Source: Diadema setosum
Taxonomy: Eukaryota > Echinodermata > Echinoidea > Diadematoida > Diadematidae
NCBI GenBank assembly: GCA_033980235.1
Contig: CM067075.1
Span: forward strand, 8,834,608-8,898,607
Direction: 5' to 3'
DNA: 64,000 nt
The translations under genes were made by a program, and so were the position numbers. Positions 46,750-58,810 of the stretch are shown piece by piece. Position 1 is the stretch's first letter. Each line of letters starts with the position of its first letter. The notes beneath the pieces were generated by a model. That model did no database searches. It worked only from the letters and a program-made list of their open reading frames with translations, and was not told the origin of the DNA.

Positions 46750-48344
46750 ACAGAGCATTCTACCCATCTTTCCACTACGTGAGCTCTTGCAGTAAAATGA
46801 AATGCACTCAGTACATGTTTAATAGCAGCAAGCACAATTTTAAGCACATCTACATTGTATGTAGAGACACATTTAAAACATAATGATCTCGCTGAAACAA
46901 ATGAATCAATCATCTCGAAAACAAAGGAAATGTACATTTTATGCAAATACAGCTGTGTCATTCTTTCAAAGTGTACCAAATCTGATTGATATTTGAACTA
47001 TGAATCTACATCTGCATCTACCAATGAAATCTTGTGGAAACTAGGATGGGTTAGTGCCTTTAAGGCTGCTTTGAGCTGCTCATAGCTACAGGGCACCTGC
47101 CTTTCAATTCTTCTTTCTCCACCGCTATTTGTTTGTCATTACCATCATTACACTCCCGGGCTAGAAATCTCGATGGGACAGTGCCAGGCAAATGAGAGAG
47201 ACGGAGATTGAACGCAAAGAAGTAGGGCTCTAGAGAAAGCGAGATGGGGACGGGGGAGGGAGGGGTAAGAAAAGGTTGCTGCGCTTCAAAACGCTGATTC
47301 TCTAGTGTCCACGCTTCGTAAAGGGTACAACTAAGAACTGAATCGATACATTCATTACCAGCAAAGGATGAAATTTCCTCCAGTCGGGACCTACAGAGCC
47401 GGAGCAAGGCAAGTCTTTTGCACGCCGATGCTAATGGTGAGCTCAGGGTTTTGAAAGTCATCATGCATTTCACACTGCAAGACTGAAATGGAAACAGCGG
47501 CAGGTGCGGGCGAGCTCTCTCTCCCCCCGAGAGGCACCGTGAGGTTGTTGCCATTATTATTCCTTTGGTCAATCTGAATTTTTTTTTCTCTCTGATCAAT
47601 GCCCTACAATTTTGTGTTTGTCTTGCTTGTTTTTGCTACTCTGACTATTAGTATCAGTATTGGGAATACAGTATGCAAGAAAAACTGTAATTTGGTATGA
47701 TTGGATTCCATTTGGTAGTTTCACAATTCTCCCTCTTTCTTCCAGGAATAATCAATAAAACACCATCAAATAACTTCTGTGGGTTTGCTTTTTTTTTTTT
47801 CAGATTAAAAGCTGGATGATGGTAGCGACTGGCACAGGTTGAAAATGATGCAATGGCATCAAGAAGGTATGGGAGAAATTTCCTGAGAAAAACAAAGTAA
47901 AGAAGACACGTATGACAATACTACACATTCTCACCTTGAATAATTATTAGAAAAATCAGGACTCGGGCAAACAGAACTTGCATAAACATGTTATTACAAT
48001 GTAATTCTACAGCAAGATGTATATCCCTCCACGTAACAAGGACTTTTTGATGATTAATACAACCTGACGACATAATGAAATATCACAAAGTCCTTCTGCA
48101 AACCTTGGATTCATTCATTACAGCTGATCTAAAAATCTGGAACACAATGTCGTGAATACACATGACCATCGAATCAGGAAGCTACTGTCATGTACATGTA
48201 TGTACGCAACCATCTAGAGTATTAAAAGCAGAGTGCCCTTTAATACCTAATTTCCTTCTCTAAATCACAATGCCATTGCTCACGACAATGAGGAGAAATG
48301 AAAACTGACTTCATTATCAGCACAAAGGATAATACATCTGAATA
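46750..48344. other. Region with an unsupported 179-codon minus-strand frame
   Basis: 47060-47599 is open for 179 codons on the minus strand, in a block GC-richer than its surroundings. The translation has no recognisable domain, uneven composition, and a Lys/Phe-rich start from a poly(T) run. It could be a non-coding conserved or promoter-like block. No splice consensus argues for an exon. Confidence 0.3.
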
Positions 48345-48699
48345 TTAAAGGTATAATGTACTATTTGCAGATGAAACAAAAAGTCTGCTTTCGTGCTTCA
48401 AAATAGTTCTAAAATATGAGTTAGGGATAAAAACAACCAATGTAATAATTTAAATCAGCATTAATTGATTTTAAGTATTGTTAAATATACACAATGTGAA
48501 CAATAGTTATAATAAAAATGTTTCCAGACTAAACCACCTACAGTTATGGTTTAGTAAGAAAAATAGTGATATCCCCTTACATTTAAGGCTTTATTGTGAA
48601 ACGTTTACATGGTCGGATGTTTTTTGATACAACTGACCTACACATATGCGTCAAAACACTTTTTAAATCACTACTCCCAATGGTAAACAGTACCTTTAA
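48345..48699 (+). mobile_element. 355-bp TTAA-flanked MITE, family E, copy 3
   Basis: TTAAAGGTATAATGTACTAT and ATGGTAAACAGTACCTTTAA form the inverted ends, with TTAA at both borders. It is co-oriented with 15097-15455. Confidence 0.88.
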
Positions 48700-49158
48700 A
48701 TGAAAGGTGGCATTTACGTAAATATTCTCATGCTCCCCATACAAAACATTTTTTTATGACACAAGTACACATGAAATACATAAATGGCCCGTTTCACGGT
48801 TAGGCGCCACTTTTCATTTTTTTCAGTTTTCAGTCTACTACACAGAATAAGAGTAGATTCATGAAATGTTTTGATATGCATATGTTAGACCCCCATGGGG
48901 TCTACCTCCCATAGCATAACGAAAATGCAACTCCAAAGCATTTGCTCACAGTGAGGCAAGATGTGCCCAAATTGGACCAACTGTGTGTCAACCTGGCAAA
49001 CATCCCTTTTTTGCAAACTTTGCCATTCTGTATCATATCTAGCTATGAGCTAAGTGAACATATCTATGTTAAGTGTATGAGTAGCCATAATGAATCATAT
49101 CAGAGTTAAAAAGTTTGAACTCCTTTTTGTTACATTTTTTCCACCCCAAAATTCTCTT

Positions 49159-50122
49159 GGTGGATGTGACATTGTCCGTTCACATTTAATCATCTGCTTA
49201 TATGGGTTGTGTAAGTAAGAAAACAAAGGCAAGTCTCAGGAAAATAATGTAAAAGTAAAGTAGAGCTTTGTATGAGTGACTGTAGAAAGTTTGTTTGTGC
49301 TTCAGTTCCATCTGATGAAATGACAGGAATTTGAAAACAAAATTTAAATGTCCGTTCACATTTTTGTCACATCCACCAAGATTTTATAAATCTATAACTT
49401 TTTAATGGTTTAGATTATTTCTAAAATTTTTGCATAAATCAATGATACACAGTTGGGTGGCTATCCCTCTGAAACAACTTAGGATTTGAAATTCAAATGC
49501 TTTTTTTATTTCACAAAACATGGTGTCCGTTCACACATGTCACATCCACCAGCCTTTCTTGTCAGAAACACATTTTGGTGTGCATCTCAGTAAATACTGG
49601 TCCAATTAACTTTAAATCTTAACACATTTTAGACTCTTTATTAACCTTACAAATGCCACTGATTTTGAGATTACTATGAAACTAAAAATTTGAAAAACTT
49701 AAAAAATATGTGAAATGCCCTGGTGGATGTGACATTTTAAGATGTGAACGGACATTTCCGTGAATATCACATAAAATCTAGGGACAACTTATTTTTGGGG
49801 GGACAAAATATGTTTAGATTTAAAAAACATGTCTTTCCCAAGATATCTAGATATCAGACACCCACTTTTATACCACATTCACTATAATTTTACATTAGAA
49901 TACTTGTTGACAGTGAGGATGTAGTATGATTTTGTCACTGTGACTGTGAAAACTGATGTTCTACATATTCTAATCAATTTTACAGATAATTAATCTCAAA
50001 AAGGCAAAAAAATATATATGTTATTTAATTACATTGATTAGACCTCTCCTGTATACTGTATTTAATAAGTTTAAAAATGATTGAATATGTGGTGGATGTG
50101 ACATTTTGGGGTGTGAACGGAC
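49159..50122. repeat. Left iteron array of the 4.8-kb element
   Basis: Motif pairs lie at 49159-49185, 49350-49377, 49525-49550, 49722-49753 and 50091-50122. The second and third read GTCCGTTCACA then GTCACATCCACC. The fourth and fifth are the reverse complement. The first is mixed (GGTGGATGTGAC then GTCCGTTCACAT). Spacing is about 175-197 bp, with one double step of about 370. Confidence 0.85.
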
Positions 50123-50312
50123 ACACAGTATATCTCCCCAACACACAGCATTTTTCAGCATTAGTTCCCAATGCTTCACGCAGCATCAAGACTTGAACAC
50201 AGTGTGAAGTGATCCACAACCATTGGAATGGTTAACTTAGATTGAGGGGTGAAAAAAAAAAGTTAAATTGATTTATATATCACATTACTGCAACTGATTG
50301 AAAATTGCACTT

Positions 50313-51130
50313 CAACATAAGTAAGCACCGGTTATGCAGTGTTCTAGTAGCAGCCATGACAAAAAATGATGGGCATTCAACTTGGGTCAGATTTAAACCA
50401 GCTATCTCCTGATGTTTAGTTTCCAGTGAAGGTACAGGGAAGGTGATTCACAGAGATAATGGTGTGGGTCCATCTCACTGAAGGGGTCCGTTTAATCCCG
50501 CTTTCCAATGCATTTTTAGAAAGAAAGGAATTCTTGCACAGTTATTCAGTGTTTTAGGAGTATAACCAAATGTGTGATGAAAAAATCATGGCCATATGAT
50601 ACTCAAGCTGGATTTAAATCGACCATCTCCCGATTACCAGACTGGCGTCATATCCACTAGACTACCAAGCTTCCGCTACAGAGCCCGTGCTAGTTCTACA
50701 ATGTACATGAATGTGATCCTGTGCAGTAGATAAGTGTATTTACTTGGTATTCAAACAAATGAATTCTTAGATCAAGTTGTTTTTAAGTGGAGCTGACTGA
50801 CAAATTGCCCCTTGTCGATGTACAATAAGCACCAATTATTCAGTGTTTATAGTTGTAGTCCTAATAAAAAATCATGGGCATACAACTCTGGAACCAACAA
50901 GCTCCTGATTATTAGGCAGGCATTGTAATATATCCACTAAACTGCCTCAACCCCAACAGCAAACAAGTGCTCCTTCCAATTCTTTTTAGCAGAGGGTAAG
51001 TCAATATTTATGCAAATAAATAAACCCTTGTATCAAGTTGTTTTTATTGCAACTGACTGACAAATTGCCCGTTGTTGACAAAAATTAGCATTATTCAGTA
51101 TTAGCCATGATTTAAAAAAAAAAATACATT
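50313..51130 (-). repeat. Cluster of decayed tRNA-derived repeat copies
   Basis: Three to four diverged copies (about 50313-50440, 50545-50690, 50795-50955, 51045-51125) share a TTATTCAGTGTTxTAG block, a CATGACAAAAAATCATGG-like block, and, on the minus strand, a tRNA-like head. This head is best preserved at 50610-50680: TGGTAGTCTAGTGGATATGA as A-box region and GGTCGATTTAAATCC as B-box region. Confidence 0.55.
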
Positions 51131-51262
51131 TGCTGTACAATTCGTATGTGCTTCACAAGATTACATGTTATAGCCAGCTATCAAAAGCTCATTAGGGTTG
51201 TTCATTATTCCCAATGTTTGTTATTCTGAAACACACAAATTCCCTTAACTTACAGGCTTGTT

Positions 51263-51266
<4 letters not shown>

Positions 51267-51306
<40 letters not shown>
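51267..51306 (+). repeat. 40-base poly(A)
   Basis: Uninterrupted A run inside the 4.8-kb element; no clear retroelement upstream. Confidence 0.95.
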
Positions 51307-51308
<2 letters not shown>

Positions 51309-52082
51309 AGAGAGGGTTTATTTTTCTGAGGCTTTGTAAATCCAAGAATTAGATAAAGGTCATTATTCCAAAGGTTCATAAATCCAAATATGAAATAAGG
51401 CATGTTATTCTGAAGGTTTGTTCATCTGAAGGTGTAACAAGTTTTGGTAACCCTAAATTATTATTTTTTAATCTGAATACATAATGATACTCATAAAGCA
51501 AAAAGGGAAATAAAGTTTGTTATTTCCACAAAAAAAAAAATGAATGGTCTTCAATTGACAAAGAATGGCTTATCCTGGTGATGATGTAGGAGACGTGGAA
51601 GGGTGGTACAGTATATGGATGAGGAGGAGAAAATGCTTCTTTACAGAACACGAACTATACAAATAAAGATTTCATTTTGTCAATATGTAGGGCCTATGTA
51701 TACCCTGTGCATTAACATACTAACAGTGGTGCTTCAATATCAACAAACTATGGCAAATTAGAAATGTGATTTTTAACTGACATGATAAAGTTTATGGGTG
51801 GAATCCTGGTAGGTGGCATATGCGAGAGTTATTGTAGCTTTTGCCTGTGCTGTAGATTTACAATGCATAATGCACACAGGGTCATGACCACATAATCTGC
51901 ATTTTTTGTTATTATTATTGAGGATTGGTCTTTATACCAGGTTTTCACTTTTAAAGTTTGTCATAGGCAGAAACTATAGGTAGGACGAAAGGTAAGATTA
52001 AGACTCACATTACGTGTACTTGTACCTTTTCTTTTTGATACCCTGGGAAAACGCTTAACTGCACATTGGGGATTTTGATCAC

Positions 52083-53071
52083 AATAAAAATGTCACATTC
52101 ACCATGTTGGATATCATTTACTGTGAGAAAAATTGAGTGCATATTGCTCTACAGAAACATTATGTATGACTTCATTGGTTAAAGAGTAAGGATGTCATTA
52201 CTATATTGATGAATTTATTGTTTTATTTATATGCAGTTCACATAAATTGAAGGTAAAAAAAAAATGTCTGTTTACACTTGATTTTGTCACATCTGCACCA
52301 AGGAGTTTCAGGCATTCATACATTGAAACTTGAGAATACAACTGTATGTGGACCCTTGTGAGCAGTGATTTGCATTCTAAAATGTGGTTTTTCTATGTGG
52401 TTCTTCCAAGTAGGATTACTGTTACCAGTTTATGATAAAGAAAGATTAAAATTCGGAATTCTGTTCACAATTTTGGTATCACATCCCCTGTGTTGGATCC
52501 AATTTACTCTAAGAAAATTAAGTGAACTGTACAATTAACAGTGTACATGTGTGTCTGCAAAAAGACCTAAAAAATAATTTGGTCATTCAGTGCATGTGAG
52601 CCAATAGAAATGTTAGTAATGATTTCAACTATTACTATTAAGTATAAATTGAAGAAGAGTACAAATGTCCGTTCACATCTCCTCTCCGTCACATCCACCA
52701 CTTATAAGGAATTTCAGGCATTTATAACTTTTACAGGACATGGAACCTTGTCAGCAGTGACTTGTACTTTGAATACAGCATTCTTGATGGTACTGCATGC
52801 ATTATAATCATTGGTTGCAATGCAAGGTGTGCAGGAAAAAAAAATAAGGAAATTGGTGTTCCGTTCACATGTCACATCCACCGTGTCGGATATTACTGAT
52901 ATCATTTATGCTGACAACAACAAAAAAAAAGCTTTCTTGTGAAACATAATTTGTTTCTTACTGTAAACTGACTTGTGCTGACTGTTCATTGGGTAATCAC
53001 TTGGCTTATTTCTTTTGTTTATTGCTCAAGGTGTAAAATGTCCGTTCACATCTGTTTTTGTCACATCCACC
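52083..53071 (+). repeat. Right iteron array of the 4.8-kb element
   Basis: Clear copies lie at 52668-52699, 52859-52882 and 53040-53071, and diverged ones at about 52265-52301 and 52454-52492. A half copy is near 52083. All run in the same orientation (GTCCGTTCACA before GTCACATCCACC), spaced about 180-215 bp. Flanks share GGAATTTCAGGCATTTATA and CAGCAGTGAyTTG blocks, so whole units are repeated, not only the motif. Confidence 0.8.
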
Positions 53072-53604
53072 ACATCCTCCAGCTGAAATTTTAAATTTAA
53101 AAGTTGGACACTCACAATGTTAATATTAGGTGTGTGTATGTCCCCCAACATAAGCATTATCTCCATGAAATATTACACATCCTGAATGAGGAAGTGTAAA
53201 ACAAGAGAAACTTTTTGAAGTCATTTACTCTATTTCACACCATATTTTTCCTTCAAAGCGGTACAATTTTCCAATAAATCCAAAGAAGAACACAAAATCT
53301 GGCACGAAGTTTGCTTAAATATCACTTAATCATGTTACAGTATCAAATTACCTGTTGGACACATAGTGTGTCAGCTCTGTCCATGGTATCATAGTGTTAT
53401 CTTTCAGCAAAATTACCTTCATCTCCTATAGAACCATTCATAATATCAGATATTGTAATAATAATTAAGCTCTGACATTACATTTTCCATTAAATTCACA
53501 TTCTTGGGAATAAAAAATCAAGACATTCCATCTCTTAAAGAGAACTTGAAATTTTGACCCCTAGGTTGACAAAAAGTGGCGCCTAACCGTGAAACGGGCC
53601 AAAT

Positions 53605-54690
53605 ACCAATAAATAATTGATTACAATTATATAAAAACAAAGAGAAAAAGGAGGATTTCTATCCTGAAGATACAGTAGACATGCCTGTTCAGCAGAGAAA
53701 AGTGGTGTAGTATCATCAGGGGTAGATGGGGTGCATGTTTGTCACTAGACAAGGAAAACACACACATATACACAGTAAAACACACACTAACAGTAACAGA
53801 CAAACACACCCCCACATACACACACACACACACACACAACACACATAACACACATACACATATAAATACACATATTCTCTATCTTATTCCCTGTCCTTTC
53901 TCTCTCCCCTGTGTATCTACACACAAACATGGAACCACACACACAGCAGCCATTGTGTGTTTTCATCTTGATAAGATGTAAAACTACTGATTCCTTCTCA
54001 GTAGAAAGCATGGTTGCTCTCCTCTGATATTCCTCAAATGCCCATTTAAAGCAATCTTAAGCTAAGGAAAGTAGTGTAGGTGTTTATCATTCATCCGACT
54101 CTGATTGTCAATTTTACAAAGCCCTCAGAAGTGGTCTTACATGAAAATACATCAAAACAATGGAATGGATATTGTAAAGGAAGGGGGGGGAGGAGGTGAT
54201 ATGACCAAACCATGGAAATGCAACCAAAGCAATGACCACACAAATGTCTCTGAGACATCAAATAATGTATCCCATGGACATATTCAGCTATTCATCAACA
54301 CTGGCATTCCCTTGCCAAGTACACAAATGACACTTCTTTTAACAGAGAAAATCCATTCTGACACTGTGTGCATGTACATTGTATCTAGACATTCTGCTCA
54401 TTGTTCCACATCCTCTATAGCTCAGAGGATGAACAAAACATTGGAAAAACCTCCAAACATCTTTCTTTTTATATCTCTCCTTTTCTTTATCTTCCTTCAT
54501 CTCCCCTCCTTCTGTCTTCTCACTTCTTATTCCCAATCTCTCTTTATTCTGTCTCTTTCTATTACTCTTCCTTCTTACCCCCCCCCCCCTTTCTCTTCTT
54601 CCTGTTCAAATGTTTTTGTTTGTTTTATCTCTCTCACTCCTTTCAATTTGTGCGAGAGCAAGGACAAGGAAATCCTCACAATGCCAAGGC
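53605..54690. other. Microsatellite and low-complexity DNA
   Basis: A CA-rich stretch lies at about 53756-53870, with pure (CA)n near 53817-53839. Poly(G) lies near 54184, and a TC-rich tract with poly(C) at about 54450-54600. The 200-codon frame at 54105-54707 is mostly Ser/Leu/Phe/Pro low complexity and is not accepted as a gene. Confidence 0.6.
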
Positions 54691-55097
54691 TTAAAGGGAT
54701 GAAATAGCATTGGTTGAGGTGAAAATTCAGCTTTTACTTCTTGCGAGATACTTAGAAACCACTTAATGCAATGTTACAAAGCATACAATTCTAAGTGGAA
54801 TTCAGAGAATATTTAATGAAAACAGGTATTAAAATGGCTGAGATATCCAAAAACAAATCAAAACAAAGCGATCCTTAAAATAGATGTGTCCAGTCTTTTA
54901 TTAGGATCGTTTTATTTTGGATATCTTTATAGTCATTTCAAAACCAATTTTTATTAAATGAACTTTAAATTCCTCTCAGAATTGTATGCTCTTCCATATT
55001 TCATTTAAAGGAGTTTCTGATTATCTCAAAAATCATCATAAAAAAAAAATCGGAAACGTCAAACCCCATCTCAACCGAGACTGCACCATCCCTTTAA
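54691..55097 (+). mobile_element. 407-bp TTAA-flanked MITE, family D, copy 2 (intact)
   Basis: TTAAAGGGATG at the left and CATCCCTTTAA at the right. The arms contain mirrored TTGGATATC/GATATCCAAAAACAAA and AATTCTAAGTGGAATT/AATTCCTCTCAGAATT blocks. It serves as the reference for the interrupted copy at 36194-37565. Confidence 0.85.
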
Positions 55098-55498
55098 AAC
55101 TGACGCAGGTGGAATTGATCAAGCATTCGTATTCCACTCTTTCTCTCTCTCCATCTCTTCTCATATCTTATGTAACACACTCCATACGTGACCCTCTTGT
55201 GCATAGGGACCGCTAAAAAATTGAGGACGTTTGTCTGTGCCATGGCGATATTACTTGAATTCCCTCATGCCGGAGCTGCCCTTAGAATGTGCAAGTCGTG
55301 TCACTGGCCTCAGATGGCAGCGTCTTTGTACCATGTCATCGTTTCTTTCTCTGTCCTTTAATCACAAAAGAATGCAGGAAACTACAGCTTTTTTAATAGA
55401 GAGAGTTCATCGTTTTTGCTGTACACACCCTGACCTTTAGGACTCGTGTAATATCAGTCATGCATTGATGACTGCACAGGTCTTTAGATGAATTTATC
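55098..55498. other. No supported gene
   Basis: Short unremarkable stretch with a TC-rich piece near 55140. Confidence 0.5.
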
Positions 55499-55505
55499 CT
55501 TGTAT

Positions 55506-57277
55506 TAGAGGTGGGCTATAGAGGGTGACATTTTCAGAACATGCTCATCACATCTTAGTTTGATGACTTTGTGCCTACTGACACCATTTTTGAAAAAAAG
55601 AACGAAAAAAATGTGAAATCCAGGGTGCCCCAGCCGAAATTGTTAAAAATCCAAGATGGCCGCCGTTTCGGCTTTAAAAAGACATTTTTGGCTATAACTC
55701 GGCTATTTTTTGGTCAATTGTGATAGTTTTGGTGTCTAACCCCATGTTTTAGGGGTCAAGGAAATGGAATATAATGATGATTTTAGTGTAAAACCAGATC
55801 TTCCAGATGATACTAACCTTTTTCCCATATTTAGGGTTAAATTTTTCTTGTCCTTTAACCCCTACCCCACCCGCCATTTTTGCACTTTTTTCTGTATTTT
55901 TTTAAAGTCATGTTATCTACCATACTCTTAATAACAAGTTCTAGCTACTGATTGACAAATTGCCCTACATCGACGTAAATAAATAAACTTATTCATGAAT
56001 TTGAATAAGTTCTAGCTATCGATCTGGTATTTTCTACCAACGATACAACAAGAAATATACAAATAACTTACGTTTCATGTGTATGTGTCATGCAGATACC
56101 GGTATGTGGCTGGTACATTCAGGATGCATGGTAACTGTGCATACAGTGCTAATACTGTATCTGCTTTATGGTGCCCATTGACATTTGGTCATTAGACTTT
56201 ATTAGTCAAAGTGTACAATTCTACTGTAGGTGCACAATTTTGTAAAATGACTTGAATAAGCCTTCTATATACAGGTCCTGCACAAAGGTACTTGACTGGA
56301 TGATGTACATTGTATCTGCCGTCTTGCCTAGAAAACACATTTTTTACCATAACTCAAGTCATTTTTTCATCTTTTAGCCTAGTTTTTGTGTTTCTCCATC
56401 ACCACTTGGTCCCTTATTTCTTATGGCTGCTTTTCCCTACCATGTATGGTATATTGCTGTACTTTTATAAAGCAAGAGTCCTCACGTTTCATGGGAAATT
56501 TGATATCATTTGAGTGATTATCCAACCAGTTCTATGACAAACAAATGTTATGTACAATGTATGTTCCTCACATCTATAGCATCATAATGGTAGAGTCATC
56601 ATCTCACTCTCTGTGACTGAAAGTTACAGTAGAACTGTACAATACAGTTTATGACTACACGTCTAAAGACCAAATGTTAATAAAGCAGATACCATAAAGT
56701 TTAGCCACTGGCTTCACAGTGACCATGCATCCTGAATGCACCAGCCACATACATGTACCGGTACCTGCATGACACATACACTTATATAACTTGCTGTATT
56801 ATTTGTAGAAAACACCAGATTGATAGCTAGAACTTGATATTAAGAGTATGTTAGTCAACACGACTTGAAAAAAATACAGAAAAAAAGTGCAAAAAATGGC
56901 GGTTGGGGTAGGGGTAAAGGACAAGGAAAATCTAACCTTAAATATGGGAAAAAGGTTAATATCATGTGGAAGGTCTGGTTTTACACTAAAATTATTATTA
57001 TAATCCACTTCCTTGACCCCTAAAACATGGGTTTAGACACCAAAACCATCACAATTGACCAAAAAATAGCCCAGATATAGCAAAACATGTCTTTTTAAAG
57101 CCGAAACGGCGGCCATCTTGGATTTTTAACGATTTTGGCCGGGGCACCCTGGATTTCGCATTTTTTTCGTTCTTTTTTTCCAAAATAGTGTCAGTAGGCA
57201 CAAAGTCATCAAACTAAGGTGTGATGAGCATGTTCTGAAAATGTGACCAAAAATTGACCCTCTATAGCCCACCTCTA
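55506..57277. mobile_element. 1772-bp hAT-like foldback element
   Basis: The termini TAGAGGTGGGCTATAGAG and CTCTATAGCCCACCTCTA resemble hAT ends (YAGRGGTGGGC type). CTTGTAT is duplicated on both sides (55499-55505 and 57278-57284), 7 bp versus the usual 8. Each arm is about 730-800 bp and mirrors the other through AAGATGGCCGCCGTTTCGGC, TTTAGGGGTCAAGGAA, a TGGCGGGTGGGGTAGGGGT-like block, CATGCATCCTGAATGyACCA and ACCAAATGT blocks. The central loop is at about 56235-56630. The left arm has a ~75-bp extra segment near 55945-56020. No transposase frame. Confidence 0.87.
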
Positions 57278-57284
57278 CTTGTAT

Positions 57285-58404
57285 GCCATTTTTGGGATTG
57301 ACTCTTTCTTTCCTTTCCCTTTGATTCTAGTTTTTTCTGCTTTAATACCACTCCCCTCCCCCATCTCTACCACTCCAAAATCTTGGAGCCATTTGTATGT
57401 GTTCTTCATACTTGGTATTGAATCGAATTCCATAATATTGCAATGTCATAGACCTGATTCAGATAAATTGGTAAAACAAGTTTCACTAGAAATGATGCAT
57501 CACGCGTTGTGTAGCGCCACCTCACGTCCACTCAAGGACAGCCAGAGAAAAATGCATGCACTGTGTGTGCGTGTACATAGTCATTCCCATGCCACTGCAT
57601 GTTATACTATGCGTGCATGGAAGCTGCGATAGCACTAGCATGTGCTTTAGTGCAGTGCAGTGCGGTGGCTAGCGCGCGCTAGCTCCAGCACCAAAATAAT
57701 TTCCTCTTTTTGGCACTCAGGGTACAACCTTTTTTTTTTTTAAATAATAATTCAACAAAATGGCTGATTTTTGTTTGGTACCCCGCGATACTATTTGTGT
57801 CTTCAAATATCACCTTTCCATGTGACAATGCCATTTCCTTTTATTAGAGAACAAAATGCCAAGGATGTGTTAGAGTACCTGCCAACTCTCTCTCCTTTGA
57901 TGCTGGCAAAATTCACCAGTCACGGCAGAAACAAGAAATCTGTGCATGTACCAATATTTTTGTTGCAACATTTGCATACACACACACGCACATCACAGCT
58001 CACATCCACAGTGTACAGTTTGTGTTTCCAACAAAATTGAAGGCATTACCACTATTGTACCTAAAGGTAGTAGTTTTTGTCCATTTGTGCCAATATTATG
58101 AAATGTTCATTCCTACACACCTGTCATTTAAAAGAAAGAATGTTTCCACATACAATATATGAAGACAGATGGATGATTTCCTGACAAATTCTTGTAAAAG
58201 TGAAATTCTGTGTAATTTGAGGCAGTGAATCCACCAGTGTTATTCAAACTGTCAAGACCCTATACATCATTTCTACTATCAAATTTCTGGTAATATGAGG
58301 CTGTAATATTCACCACTTTCATTCATAATCAGTTTCTCCTTTGGGCTCTTAAAATCCTCCAGCAGGTTTACAAATACAACCATTGCCATGACTTTTTCTT
58401 TTCA
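57285..58404. other. No supported gene; GC palindrome
   Basis: A block at about 57500-57690 is GC-richer and contains the perfect 16-bp palindrome GCTAGCGCGCGCTAGC (57668-57683). Poly(T) lies near 57730 and a CA tract near 57977. Confidence 0.5.
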
Positions 58405-58501
58405 ATACCCCGTTGAGGACGGTTTGATTTTGCTACAACACGCATTTCCCATAGGTCGACACCTGCCCGAGTATACTCGGGACTCATCCTCAATGGGTTA
58501 A
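58405..58501 (-). mobile_element. ~95-bp TTAA MITE, family A, copy 3, left border eroded
   Basis: The left end reads ATACCCCGTTGAGGACGG, so the TTAA is lost. The right end CATCCTCAATGGGTTAA is intact. The interior has GTATACTCGGGAC and GCTACAACACGCATTTCC. Confidence 0.85.
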
Positions 58502-58810
58502 ACTTCTATACCTGAACAGGTGGCAGACTGAAATAGAGTGAAAAAGAGGATGAAATTAGTGACACGGTATTGTCCTCTCCCTATATATAGCCAATCCCCT
58601 CCCACTACTCTGTCGAAACAATGGATGCACAGATGTCCACCTGCCAGAATCATTTCAAGCCCCATCAATCATATTTTAATGACTACTAGCCTTTGTCTAA
58701 TGATATGCAGTGCCACTCTTTCAATTAACTCTCATTCTCTCTCTACCTTCTCCACTGTCTTCATTCACTGCTGATCTTCCTCTCCCTCTACCCTCCCCAA
58801 TCTCATCTCT
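58502..58810. other. No feature recognised
   Basis: TC-rich stretch before the next element, no supported gene. Confidence 0.5.

Larger units (their letters stand above)
48786..53600. mobile_element. 4815-bp terminal-inverted-repeat element with iterated bipartite motifs
   Basis: 29-bp exact inverted termini begin GGCCCGTTTCACGGTTAGGC (48786 onward) and end with the complement at 53572-53600. AAAT borders both ends (48782-48785, 53601-53604), a likely 4-bp target duplication. The interior carries about ten copies of a composite GTCCGTTCACA...GTCACATCCACC motif in a left array (49159-50122) and a right array (52083-53071). Between them lie a cluster of decayed SINE-like repeats and a 40-base poly(A). 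No transposase frame is present, and the longest ORFs are trivial. I could not assign a superfamily; 4-bp duplications occur in Chapaev, Sola and Ginger. Confidence 0.8.

Noticed and set aside
50610..50680. tRNA gene on the minus strand
   Set aside because: The T-arm carries extra bases and the sequence belongs to a cluster of decayed repeat copies.
54105..54707. 200-codon plus-strand frame
   Set aside because: Its second half is a translation of a TC-rich tract with poly(C); no domain or splice signals.
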